Shown one piece after another: positions 8,430-16,861 of a DNA stretch of 64,000 bases. Each line of letters begins with the position of its first letter. Positions within the stretch are counted from its first letter, which is position 1. The DNA lies in assembly GCA_016860845.1 (NCBI GenBank), contig BOKF01000047.1:1-64000 (forward strand), read 5' to 3'. Made by a program: the position numbers and the translations under genes. Origin of the DNA: Chloroflexota bacterium. Its GTDB lineage: Bacteria > Chloroflexota > Anaerolineae > 4572-78 > J111. The notes beneath the pieces are model-generated. The model was given only the letters and a program-made list of their open reading frames with translations, was not told the DNA's origin and ran no database searches.

Positions 8430-9503
8430 ATGTTCGCACTCATCCTGGCTGGGGGAGCCGGCACTCGCTTGTGGCCGCGCAGCCGCGCAGCTTTGCCAAA
8501 ACAATTGCTCGCCTTAACCGGCGGGGCGACGATGATGCAGGCTACGGTCAAGCGGGTTTTGCCGCTTCTCCCCCTGGAAAACATCTTTGTCGCCACCAAT
8601 CGCGAGTATGGGCCTTTGATAAGAGAGCAGCTTCCCGAGCTACCGGCGGCCAATATCGTGGAAGAACCCGCCGCCAAAAATACGGCGCCGTGTATCGGCC
8701 TGGCCGCCGCCCACATGCACCGGCTGGACCCTGAAGCGGTTATGGCCTCACTCCATGCCGACCATTTTATTGCCGACGAAGGGGGGTTTCGCCAGGCCCT
8801 GCTGGCCGCCGCCGAAGTGGCCCAGACAGGCTATCTGGTTACGCTGGGCATTACTCCTGACAAGCCGGAGACGGGCTACGGCTATATCCGGCGAGGCGAA
8901 GCGTTGGGACGCTACAATAATCATCCGGTTTACCAGGTGTCACAATTTTTGGAGAAACCGGATTTGGCTACGGCGGAAAGGTTTTTAGCCAGTGGGGAGT
9001 ATTATTGGAACAGCGGCATTTTTATCTGGCAGCTTTCGACCTTGCTCGATTCCTTCCGCGAGTATATGCCGGAGTTTTACGAGCAACTCGGCCAGATGGA
9101 GCAAGCGGTAGCGGCTGGTCAGACTATTGACGCCATCTGGCAGCAAATTCGACCGGAGAGCATTGACGTTGGCATTATGGAAAAGGCGGCCAAAGTGGCT
9201 GTCGTGCCGGTCAGCATTGGCTGGAATGATGTCGGCAGTTGGGCAGCGATCCACGAAATTAATACGGTCGCCGGCAAAGCCGACGAGCATGGCAACGTCG
9301 CGCTGGGAGCCGAACACCTGGCCATTAACACCCGTGGGACGCTGGTCCAGGGTAATGGCCGGCTTATCGCCACGATTGGACTGGAAGACGTGGTGATTGT
9401 GGACAGTGGCGATGCCCTGCTGGTCTGCGCCAAGGATAAGGTGCAGGATATAAAGAAAGTGGTGGAGTGGTTGAAGGCGCAAGGACGCAGTGAGTTGTTG
9501 TAG
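8430..9503 (+). CDS. manC: Mannose-1-phosphate guanylyltransferase
   Basis: 357 aa, the length of the single-domain enzyme without the C-terminal isomerase domain of bifunctional ManC/AlgA. It makes GDP-mannose from GTP and mannose-1-phosphate in the cytoplasm. The nucleotide-binding start is [18 protein letters not shown] followed by LPKQ; also ADHFI, GYGYIRRG, FLEKPD and the WNSGIFIW motif are present, then a short left-handed helix-type tail (GNVALGAEHLAINTRG). It likely feeds the glycosyltransferases elsewhere. It sits alone between a repeat element and topA. Confidence 0.93.
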   Translation: MFALILAGGAGTRLWPRSRAALPKQLLALTGGATMMQATVKRVLPLLPLENIFVATNREYGPLIREQLPELPAANIVEEPAAKNTAPCIGLAAAHMHRLDPEAVMASLHADHFIADEGGFRQALLAAAEVAQTGYLVTLGITPDKPETGYGYIRRGEALGRYNNHPVYQVSQFLEKPDLATAERFLASGEYYWNSGIFIWQLSTLLDSFREYMPEFYEQLGQMEQAVAAGQTIDAIWQQIRPESIDVGIMEKAAKVAVVPVSIGWNDVGSWAAIHEINTVAGKADEHGNVALGAEHLAINTRGTLVQGNGRLIATIGLEDVVIVDSGDALLVCAKDKVQDIKKVVEWLKAQGRSELL

Positions 9504-9622
9504 GTTAGATGAAGGATTATCATATCAACGTCAACCACAATATCGGCCGGTGATCTATCAGCTTGCCGCCTGAAATGTTGGTATAGCTTGCGATTTGTTA
9601 ATTAATGGGAGCATTTGTTTGA

Positions 9623-12043
9623 ATGAGTGAAGAGTCTGTGATTGCATATTGTGTAAAGTGCAAAGAAAAAAGAGAAATGAAGCAGCCGGAGGCGGTTTAT
9701 ACGGCCACCGGCACGCCGGGGACGAGCGGCGTCTGCCCGGTTTGTGGCACTAAGATGTTCAAGATGGGCCGCACCCCGGCTCATGAGCATGTTGCGCCGC
9801 CGGAGCGGACGAATCATAAAGGCAAAAAGAAAGCAACTAAAACGCCTCGCCGCCACGGCAAACTGGTCATCGTCGAGTCGCCGGCCAAGGCGCGCACGGT
9901 AGGTAAGTTTTTGGGCAGTGGCTATACCGTTAAAGCCTCGGTGGGGCACGTGCGCGATTTGCTGCGCTCGCAGCTTTCGGTGGATGTGGAAAATAATTTT
10001 ACACCCAAATACCGCGTGCCGAATGAAAAAAAGCAGGTGGTGAAAGAGCTAAAAACTGCCGCCGACAAAGCCCACGACATCTATCTGGCTACCGACCCCG
10101 ACCGCGAAGGCGAGGCCATTGCCTGGCACCTGGTGGAAGCGGCGGATATGGATGAGGCCCGCGCTAAACGGGTCGTCTTTCATGAAATAACCAAAGATGC
10201 GGTGGCCGAAGCTTTTGCCCATCCTCGCGAGATAGATATGAAGCGGGTCAACGCGCAGCAGGCCCGGCGCATTTTGGACCGGTTGGTGGGCTATCAAATC
10301 AGCCCGCTGTTGTGGCGCAAGGTGCGCAGCCGGACCAGCGCGGGCCGGGTGCAGAGCGTGGCCCTGCGCCTGATTGTCGAGCGCGAGCACGAGATTGACG
10401 AGTTCAACCCGGTTGAGTATTGGACCGTCGAAGCCGATTTGACCCAAACTGAACAAGCCGCTCCCGCGGCCAAGCCGGAAGCGCGTCAATTCAGAGCCAA
10501 GCTGGCCCGGATTCAGGGTGAGAAAGTTGACCTGAACAATGAAGCGGACACGCAGACCATCGTGGCCGACCTGGAAAGGTCAAGCTACACGGTCGTCGAA
10601 GTCAAAAAGAGTGAGCGCCGGCGCAGACCTGCTGCCCCCTTTACCACCAGCACCTTGCAGCAAGAAGCCTCGCGCCGGCTGGGTTTTGGGGCGCGCAAAA
10701 CGATGAGCATCGCCCAGCAGCTTTACGAGGGAATCGAACTGGATGGGGCGGGCACGGTGGGCTTGATCACCTACATGCGAACCGACAGCACCAACGTCTC
10801 GCAGCAGGCCCAGAACGAAGCGCGCGATTTTATCGGCCAGCGCTACGGCCAGGAACTGCTGCCGGAGGAGCCGCCGGTTTATAAAACCAAGAGCAAGGGC
10901 GCCCAGGAAGCGCACGAAGCCATCCGCCCCACCAGCGTCTGGCGCGAGCCGCAGTGGGTTAAAGCTTTCCTCAGCCGTGACCAGGAACGTCTCTACACCC
11001 TGATCTGGCAGCGTTTTATCTCCAGCCAGATGGCCAACGCCATTTATGACACCATGGCGGTGGTGGTCGGGGCGACGCCGGCAGCCGCACCGGCCCAGGA
11101 TGAGGAGTGGCCTTATCGCCTGCAGGCCAGCGGTTCACGGGTGCGCTTTAAGGGATTCCTGACAGTTTATGAGGAAACACTCGACGAGGATGCGACGCCG
11201 GATGCCAGCGAAGGCGTCATCCTGCCGGAATTGAGCGAGGGTGAAGGGGTCGAGTTGCTCAGGCTGCTGCCGGAGCAGCACTTTACCCAGCCGCCGCCGC
11301 GCTACACCGAGGCCACCCTGGTCAAAACCCTGGAAGAGTACGGCATTGGCCGGCCCAGCACCTATGCGCCAATCATTACCACCATTCAGCAGCGCGGTTA
11401 TGTCGAGACGGTGGATAAACGGCTCTATCCAACCGAGTTAGGGGAGATTGTCAACGAACTGCTGGTCGAGTATTTCCCGGATATTATCAATGTGGAATTT
11501 ACGGCGCAGATGGAGGATGAACTCGACCGGATTGCCAGCGGCGAGATGGAGTTAACGCCGGTGCTGGAAGAGTTTTACACGCCGTTTTCCCAGGCTGTGG
11601 CCCACGCCGAAGCCCATATGCCGGAAGTAGAGATTGAAGACCAGCCCACCGGCGAGCTGTGCGAAAAATGCGGTCACCCGATGGTCTTGAAGTTTGGCCG
11701 TTTTGGCAAGTTTGAAGCCTGTTCCAACTTCCCGGAGTGCCGCAATGCCAAGCCGTTCCTGGTCAAGCTCGGTATTGCCTGCCCCAGTGATGGCGGTGAA
11801 TTGGTTGAACGGCGGAGTAAAAAAGGCCGGGTTTTCTACGGCTGCGCCAATTACCCTGAATGCAAATGGAGTAGCTGGAAGCGGCCTTTGCCGCAGCCCT
11901 GTCCTAACTGCCAGGGCCTATTGGTGCAGAAGAATCGCAATTGGGCCCAGTGTCTGAATTGCGAAGAGCAGTTTGAGTTGAGCCAACTGCCCGGGGCAGG
12001 CTCGGAGACTCCCGTGCCTGAGCCGGAATTGGCGGTTGTGTAA
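9623..12043 (+). CDS. topA: DNA topoisomerase I with extra N-terminal zinc ribbon
   Basis: 806 aa type IA topoisomerase that relaxes negative supercoils. The TOPRIM domain starts at [20 protein letters not shown], with [14 protein letters not shown] binding metal; the catalytic tyrosine is Y384 in [12 protein letters not shown]. The C-terminus holds zinc ribbons (CEKCGHPM...[22 protein letters not shown]...CLNC). Unusual is a 70-residue N-terminal extension with C10, C13, C38 and C41 ([11 protein letters not shown]...[17 protein letters not shown]), matching DUF5679-like zinc ribbons that normally occur as stand-alone small proteins. It is monocistronic with a clear terminator. Confidence 0.97.
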   Translation: MSEESVIAYCVKCKEKREMKQPEAVYTATGTPGTSGVCPVCGTKMFKMGRTPAHEHVAPPERTNHKGKKKATKTPRRHGKLVIVESPAKARTVGKFLGSGYTVKASVGHVRDLLRSQLSVDVENNFTPKYRVPNEKKQVVKELKTAADKAHDIYLATDPDREGEAIAWHLVEAADMDEARAKRVVFHEITKDAVAEAFAHPREIDMKRVNAQQARRILDRLVGYQISPLLWRKVRSRTSAGRVQSVALRLIVEREHEIDEFNPVEYWTVEADLTQTEQAAPAAKPEARQFRAKLARIQGEKVDLNNEADTQTIVADLERSSYTVVEVKKSERRRRPAAPFTTSTLQQEASRRLGFGARKTMSIAQQLYEGIELDGAGTVGLITYMRTDSTNVSQQAQNEARDFIGQRYGQELLPEEPPVYKTKSKGAQEAHEAIRPTSVWREPQWVKAFLSRDQERLYTLIWQRFISSQMANAIYDTMAVVVGATPAAAPAQDEEWPYRLQASGSRVRFKGFLTVYEETLDEDATPDASEGVILPELSEGEGVELLRLLPEQHFTQPPPRYTEATLVKTLEEYGIGRPSTYAPIITTIQQRGYVETVDKRLYPTELGEIVNELLVEYFPDIINVEFTAQMEDELDRIASGEMELTPVLEEFYTPFSQAVAHAEAHMPEVEIEDQPTGELCEKCGHPMVLKFGRFGKFEACSNFPECRNAKPFLVKLGIACPSDGGELVERRSKKGRVFYGCANYPECKWSSWKRPLPQPCPNCQGLLVQKNRNWAQCLNCEEQFELSQLPGAGSETPVPEPELAVV

Positions 12044-12050
12044 AGAGTTA

Positions 12051-12081
12051 AAAGCAAGAGACAGGTGCCTCTTGCTTTTTT
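12051..12081 (+). terminator. Rho-independent terminator after topA
   Basis: AAAGCAAGAG, an 8-base loop, CTCTTGCTTT, then further T residues. Confidence 0.85.
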
Positions 12082-12118
12082 GTATTGCCCAGGGAATGAG
12101 TCAAGGTGCATAATTATT

Positions 12119-12174
12119 GCCGGGATTAGGGGATTTGGGGATAAAACAAGAATTAAAAACCTCCTAATGCCGGC
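12119..12174. repeat. Imperfect inverted repeat
   Basis: Arms GCCGGGATTAGGGG and CCTCCTAATGCCGGC pair with two mismatches around an AT-rich centre; a small palindromic element in the topA-peptidase gap. Confidence 0.55.
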
Positions 12175-12233
12175 CTAAAAAATGCTGGACAAACTTAAAT
12201 GTGTCCTGCAAAGACTATTTGCGAGGAGTAACC

Positions 12234-13313
12234 ATGACCCGCTTGGAAAAATTTCGCCAACTGATGGCCGAACAGACAATTGATGGTTTTCTGATCACCC
12301 AACCCGAAAACCGGCGTTATCTGTCTGGCTTTACCGGCAGCTCTGGCATCCTGATCATCACCCCAGAGCGCCAGGCGGTTGCCACCGACTCGCGCTACTA
12401 TGAGCAGGTCCGCCAGCAGTGTCCCAATTGGGAATTAATTGAAGCCGGTTATGATTTTGTCGGGAATATGCTGGAGACACTGCGCCAGTTCGAGTTGGGT
12501 GCGCGCCGGGTGGGCTTTGAAACCGGATATATTACTGTTGCCGTGCTGAATAGTTGGGAACGTGCACTGAAAGGCCGGCTGGTGCTGGTAGATACTGAAG
12601 GCTTTGTGGAAACCCTGCGCATGCAGAAAGATGAGGCAGAGGTTGCCAGCATCAAAAAAGCCGTGGCCCTGGCCGACGAAGCGCTTGTCCACATTACCCG
12701 CTGGATGCGGCCCGGCATGACCGAGCGGCAGGTCGCCTGGGAGCTGGAGAGCTACATGCGCACGCATGGCGCTACTGCTCTTTCTTTTGAGCCGATTGTC
12801 GCTTCTGGCCCCAATTCGGCAATGCCGCACGCCCGGCCCACCGACCGCGTTCTGCAGGCGGGTGAACCCGTCACCATGGATTTCGGCTGCGTGGTGGAGG
12901 GTTATTGTTCCGATTTGACCCGTACCGTCTGCCTGGGTGAGCCGGCTGATGATAAATATCTGCGCATCTGGCAGACAGTCCTAAAAGCGCAAGAAGTGGC
13001 CGAGGACGGAGCCAGAGCGGGCATGACCGGCGAGCAGGTGGACAAATTGGCTCGTGACGTCATTGCCGAGGCCGGTTTTGGCGACTATTTTGGCCATGGA
13101 TTGGGCCATGGGGTGGGGCTGGCCATCCATGAAGGTCCTCGCTTCAGCTTCACCTATCTCCATAAGGTCCCCAACCGGGCCATTATGACCGTCGAGCCGG
13201 GCATTTATATCCCCGGTTGGGGCGGGGTGCGCATCGAGGATATGGCTTTGGTGAACAATGGGCAGCTTGAAATTTTAACGACAGCCCCCAAAGACGCGGT
13301 GTTAAGTCTTTAA
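12234..13313 (+). CDS. M24 metallopeptidase, Xaa-Pro aminopeptidase/dipeptidase type
   Basis: 359 aa. A creatinase-like N-terminal domain (residues 1-125, with NRRYLSGFTGSSG) precedes the pita-bread catalytic domain. The metal ligands are visible as D in MDFGCVVEG, D in CSDLTRT, H in GHGLGHGVGLAIHEGPR, E in TVEPGIYIP and E in VRIEDMAL. It removes N-terminal residues preceding proline or cleaves X-Pro dipeptides in the cytoplasm. The ATG at 12234 with GAGGAG just upstream is preferred over the in-frame GTG at 12201. PepQ and PepP-type specificity cannot be separated here. Confidence 0.93.
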   Translation: MTRLEKFRQLMAEQTIDGFLITQPENRRYLSGFTGSSGILIITPERQAVATDSRYYEQVRQQCPNWELIEAGYDFVGNMLETLRQFELGARRVGFETGYITVAVLNSWERALKGRLVLVDTEGFVETLRMQKDEAEVASIKKAVALADEALVHITRWMRPGMTERQVAWELESYMRTHGATALSFEPIVASGPNSAMPHARPTDRVLQAGEPVTMDFGCVVEGYCSDLTRTVCLGEPADDKYLRIWQTVLKAQEVAEDGARAGMTGEQVDKLARDVIAEAGFGDYFGHGLGHGVGLAIHEGPRFSFTYLHKVPNRAIMTVEPGIYIPGWGGVRIEDMALVNNGQLEILTTAPKDAVLSL

Positions 13314-13329
13314 ACTTTACAGGAGAGCC

Positions 13330-13358
13330 TTGCACGAATAATCTACCTATGGTAAACT
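13330..13358 (+). promoter_or_regulatory. Probable promoter of the 13414 gene
   Basis: TTGCAC, a 17-base spacer, then TAAACT. The -10 lies inside GTAAACTATACATAAA (13352-13367), a 16-base word that recurs with one change upstream of ccmE (42864-42879). Confidence 0.5.
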
Positions 13359-13413
13359 ATACATAAAGTTAGGTTAAGGTGGTCTTTTATACCCTCACTT
13401 GAGGAGAATGTTC

Positions 13414-14589
13414 ATGAGCGACGCAAGACCCTCAATCAAATCAGTGCAACGGACTCTCATCGTGGGTGTTTTGGTCGGGCTTATCCTGGGCTGCGCCATT
13501 GGCGCCGGCCTGGTTGGCCTTTATATTCAACAGAATCCGCCGGTTTATGCCGGGGGAGCCTATCCCAACGAGCTGACCCAAAACTATCAGGATCACTACA
13601 TTGCCATGGTGATCGACTCTTATCAGGTTAACCGGCAGTTGAACCTTGCTCAGGAACGCCTCAAAACGTTTGACCCCGCTACTAAAGTGAATGCCCTGGG
13701 TAAATGGTCCGTGGCATACACGACCAATGGCCAGGCCACCGAGGCGCAAGCGGTCAATGAACTGGCGGCGAACCTGAGAGCCGCCGAAAATTGGAGTCCT
13801 GATGTGATTGCGGCTGAGGTCGGCCAACTGGCGAGTGAGTTCCAGGGAGACAGCGCCAGGTTACAGGCGGTTAATGCCTTTGGCGCTAACCTAAATGTAG
13901 TGCCCCAGGAAGCCGCTCAGCCGGCCGGCCAGACTACGGCGGCTCCGACTGCACCTCCCGCCGAAAGTGGCGGTGGTTTTCCCTGGCGGTGGGTGCTGGC
14001 TTGTTTGTTATTGCTGGTGCTTCTGGTCGCCGCGGTGTTGTTATTGGGCCGCTGGCAGCAGAATCGCACGAAGTCCAAGAAACCCGTCCAACCCGTTTGG
14101 GAAGGGGAAGGCCCGGCGCCGATTAAACGCTGGACCGGAACCTATACCCTGGGCCAGGATAATTACGATGAGTTTTTTACCATTGAGACAGATAATGGCG
14201 ACTTTTTGGGTGAGAGCGGTATGGGTATTATGGAGACAATACCTGGCTCCAGCCCCAAACAGGTGACTGCTTTTGACGTGGGCCTGTTTGACAAGACCGA
14301 CATCACCACTCTCTCGCGCGTAGTGATGAGCGAGCATGCTTACAACGACCCGGCGATGCGGGCCAAAATTGAGGCAAATCCCCAGGCGGAAGCCATCCTG
14401 GCCGAACCGGGCAAGAAGTTCACCCTGGAAACATCGGCGATGCGGGTGGAAGCCAAGGTTGACGAGATGGAGTACGGCCCTGGCGGCAATGTTTATTTCA
14501 ATAAGCTCAAATTAAGCCTATCCGTTTTTGTCAAAGAGGGCGCTGATCTCAAAATTGGTACTATGGATATTCCCGATCAGTACCGGTAA
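13414..14589 (+). CDS. Two-pass membrane protein of unknown function
   Basis: 391 aa, not recognised. A first membrane helix at about 10-33 (LIVGVLVGLILGCAIGAGLV) precedes an extracytoplasmic helical domain with NYQDHYIAMVIDSYQVNRQL. A Pro/Thr/Ala linker and a second helix (WVLACLLLLVLLVAAVLLLG) follow at about 195-216. The remaining about 175 residues are cytoplasmic or beta-rich (TGTYTLGQDNYDEFFTIETD). Topology is inferred from hydrophobicity. The ATG at 13414 follows TTGAGGAGAATGTTC, which contains a strong GAGGAG. A strong terminator ends the unit, so it is transcribed alone. It could be an envelope scaffold or stress sensor, but nothing in the sequence decides this. Confidence 0.8.
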   Translation: MSDARPSIKSVQRTLIVGVLVGLILGCAIGAGLVGLYIQQNPPVYAGGAYPNELTQNYQDHYIAMVIDSYQVNRQLNLAQERLKTFDPATKVNALGKWSVAYTTNGQATEAQAVNELAANLRAAENWSPDVIAAEVGQLASEFQGDSARLQAVNAFGANLNVVPQEAAQPAGQTTAAPTAPPAESGGGFPWRWVLACLLLLVLLVAAVLLLGRWQQNRTKSKKPVQPVWEGEGPAPIKRWTGTYTLGQDNYDEFFTIETDNGDFLGESGMGIMETIPGSSPKQVTAFDVGLFDKTDITTLSRVVMSEHAYNDPAMRAKIEANPQAEAILAEPGKKFTLETSAMRVEAKVDEMEYGPGGNVYFNKLKLSLSVFVKEGADLKIGTMDIPDQYR

Positions 14590-14606
14590 GTCAATTTAAA
14601 TCTCTC

Positions 14607-14639
14607 AAAGAGCGATGGGGCTACCATCGCTCTTTTTTT
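14607..14639 (+). terminator. Rho-independent terminator
   Basis: AAAGAGCGATGG, a 5-base loop, CCATCGCTCTTT and a T run. It lies between convergent genes and could serve both. Confidence 0.9.
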
Positions 14640-14672
14640 GCTGACGCCAAAGCGCCTTTTGGACTCGCCTGG

Positions 14673-15827
14673 TTAAACCCGTTCCATGGGGTTAAAAAGC
14701 TTGCTGTACTCCTGCAAGGCGAAGCGGTCGGTCATCCCGGCGATGTAATCACAGACGGTGCGGTACAGGCCGCGCTGCTGGGCAATTTCGTGGACGCTCT
14801 GGGGAAGAATCACCGGTGAGTTGACATAAGCTTCAAAGAGATCGGCAATAAAGCGCCGGGCTTTCCGGTCCATGCGCATCACCCGCCAGTGCTGGTAGAG
14901 GTTCTGGAATAAGAAGTCCTTTAACTGGCGGTCCAACTGCTTGACCTCCTCTGAGCGTCTGGCAATATTGTGTGACAAACGGCGAATGTCTTCGACGCTG
15001 TTGATCTTGTGCAATTCAAGTTGCTCGTGGGCAGCATTGATAACATCGCTGACTTCTGTCCCCACCAGCCGCCGGATCATGCGGTGCCGGTCCATATCGT
15101 TAAAACTCTGGCGCGGATTGAGCTTAAGTTCTTCGGCTACCCGCCGCCAAAATTCAACATCTTCCAATTGCTCCGGGGTAATCATCCCGGACCGCAGGCC
15201 GTCATCTAAATCAGCCGTCGTATAGGCAATTTCATCGGCGTAATTGACAATTTGCGCCTCCAAGGTGGGCCGCCAATCCGGCTCAAAAGCGGTCACATCG
15301 CTGCGGTCATACTCGGTTTCGTGTTTCAGAATACCTTCCCGTACCTCCCAGGTCAGATTCAGCCCGCGAAAATCGGGAAAGCGATTTTCCAACTTCTCGA
15401 CGATGCGAAAACTTTGATAGTTGTGGTCAAAACCACCGTGTTCAGCCATCAGGCCATTTAAAGCGGCTTCTCCGCTGTGGCCAAAGGGGCCGTGGCCCAA
15501 ATCGTGGGCTAGACAAATCGCCTCGGTCATATCCTCGTTGACCTGTAAGGCGCGGGCAATCGTCCGGCCAATTTGAGCGACTTCAATGGTGTGGGTCAAG
15601 CGGGTGCGGTAGTAATCCCCTTCGGTGGTTAAAAAGACCTGGGTTTTGTACTCCAAACGGCGGAAGGCGGTCGTATGGATAATGCGGTCGCGGTCGCGCT
15701 GAAAGGCAGTACGGTAGGCATGTTCCTCTTCAGCATAAGCCCGTCCCCTGGAGTCGCGGCTGAGCATCGCGTAAGGAGCCAGCCGCTCGGCTTCTTGAGC
15801 CTCAATATCCTGCCGGGAAATGATCAT
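14673..15827 (-). CDS. dgt: dGTP triphosphohydrolase-like HD protein
   Basis: 384 aa of the deoxyguanosinetriphosphate triphosphohydrolase-like family, which splits dNTPs to nucleoside and triphosphate. HD-domain ligands are visible: the H of TRLTHTIEVAQIGR, HD in CLAHDLGHGPFGHSGE, and a later D in YADEIAYTTADLDDG. The R-x-F-x-R-L-E-Y-K-T-Q-V segment is typical. The start has GGGAGG upstream (minus strand). Related enzymes can act as antiphage dNTP-depletion factors, but this housekeeping-type context gives no sign of that. Confidence 0.93.
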   Translation of the reverse strand: MIISRQDIEAQEAERLAPYAMLSRDSRGRAYAEEEHAYRTAFQRDRDRIIHTTAFRRLEYKTQVFLTTEGDYYRTRLTHTIEVAQIGRTIARALQVNEDMTEAICLAHDLGHGPFGHSGEAALNGLMAEHGGFDHNYQSFRIVEKLENRFPDFRGLNLTWEVREGILKHETEYDRSDVTAFEPDWRPTLEAQIVNYADEIAYTTADLDDGLRSGMITPEQLEDVEFWRRVAEELKLNPRQSFNDMDRHRMIRRLVGTEVSDVINAAHEQLELHKINSVEDIRRLSHNIARRSEEVKQLDRQLKDFLFQNLYQHWRVMRMDRKARRFIADLFEAYVNSPVILPQSVHEIAQQRGLYRTVCDYIAGMTDRFALQEYSKLFNPMERV

Positions 15828-15847
15828 TATCTACCTCCCTTGAAAAT

Positions 15848-16159
15848 AGTAGTCAGTCGTCAGTAGCCAGCCCAGAGGGGGCCTTCGGCTCTAGCCAGAA
15901 AGATATGTTAATTCCTGGTGGTGTGCCATAGACTCGTGACGACTTCACTGATGATGTGATTATAGCATAAATTGGCCGGTTTCGTACCCCCAATCAATTA
16001 AGCCAAAACGCTTACTGCCTACGCATGTTGGACAGGGATAATCGGATGATGCGCCTACTTAGAATTATGTCAGGTCAGCCGATGTTTTTGGGCGCTGTTT
16101 GTGGCATACTGGCCTTATAAATTGTAGCTGAATCTATCTTCGACCTCCAGGGTAACAAG
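15848..16159. other. Non-coding gap (about 310 bp) with repeat words
   Basis: The left end (15848-15898) is built from repeat words AGTCAGTCGTCAGTAGCCAG and GGGGCCTTCGGCTCTA; the latter recurs at 57224-57240. The rest is AT-rich and should hold the divergent promoters of dgt and the 16160 gene, but no convincing -35/-10 pair, tRNA or reading frame could be picked out. Confidence 0.55.
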
Positions 16160-16750
16160 ATGAAAATCCAATCCGTGATAGCCATCGTCGTCCTTTTGGC
16201 AGTGATACTGGGCAGCGGGTATTATCTGAGCCAGTCCGAAGAAGTGGTCGAGGCTGCGCCGGTTGCTGCTCCCCTTAAAGCCCCCCTGAGCGTTCAGGCC
16301 ACCCGTATTGAAGAAGTTGAAGCGCAGAACATCCGGCCCCTTGTTGATCAAAACGCGGTTTATGAAGACGAAATTTTCAATTACCACCTGAGCTATCCGC
16401 TGGATTGGAGCAAAGAGCAGCCTTCGGCCAATGTGGTCATTTTCCAGTCGCCTGATCACACCACCCGGGTTAAAATCGAAGCGGTCGGCCCTCTGCCAGC
16501 CGCTGGATTAGCCGCTTTTGTGGACCGCAGCCTGGGCCACGATATTCTGATCAGCCGCCAATTGCTGACCCTCTCCGACAACCCGGCTGAACGAGTCATC
16601 GTTTTCTCTCATAAGGTGGGCGGCCAGGTGACGAGTTTTTATGTTGATGCCGGAACCTCCGCCTATGTTATTAGTGGGGTAGGTGAACAGGCCGCGATCG
16701 AGATGATGGCCCGCTCTTTTAACACAGTGCAACAGGTGGCCCAACGATAA
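16160..16750 (+). CDS. Secreted, membrane-anchored PsbP-like small protein
   Basis: 196 aa. An uncleaved signal anchor or signal peptide (residues 5-24, VIAIVVLLAVILGSGYYLSQ) is followed by a Pro/Ala linker. The globular domain starts YHLSYPLDWSKEQPSANVVIF and continues through LLTLSDNPAERVIVFSHKVG, a pattern seen in PsbP/DUF1795-like folds exported to the cell surface. Family assignment is by the FxYxIxYPxxW pattern only. It is transcribed alone and ends in a shared bidirectional terminator. Its function is unknown. Confidence 0.7.
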   Translation: MKIQSVIAIVVLLAVILGSGYYLSQSEEVVEAAPVAAPLKAPLSVQATRIEEVEAQNIRPLVDQNAVYEDEIFNYHLSYPLDWSKEQPSANVVIFQSPDHTTRVKIEAVGPLPAAGLAAFVDRSLGHDILISRQLLTLSDNPAERVIVFSHKVGGQVTSFYVDAGTSAYVISGVGEQAAIEMMARSFNTVQQVAQR

Positions 16751-16756
16751 TTCCTC

Positions 16757-16797
16757 CTTCAGACCCTAAAGGTCTCTTAGACCTTTAGGGTCTGAAG
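16757..16797. repeat. 19-bp inverted repeat, palindromic element
   Basis: CTTCAGACCCTAAAGGTCT, three bases, then its perfect complement. The partial words CTTCAGACCTTTAGG at 7086-7100 and the 152-185 palindrome are related, so this is a dispersed repeat. Confidence 0.75.
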
Positions 16798-16803
16798 CAA
16801 ACA

Positions 16804-16837
16804 AAAAGAGCTTCGGCAATTTGGCCGAAGCTCTTTT
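16804..16837. terminator. Bidirectional terminator
   Basis: AAAAGAGCTTCGGC, a short loop, GCCGAAGCTCTTTT: runs of A and T on both sides, placed between convergent genes. Confidence 0.85.
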
Positions 16838-16861
16838 GATTCGCAGGGAAAATCCTAAGAT

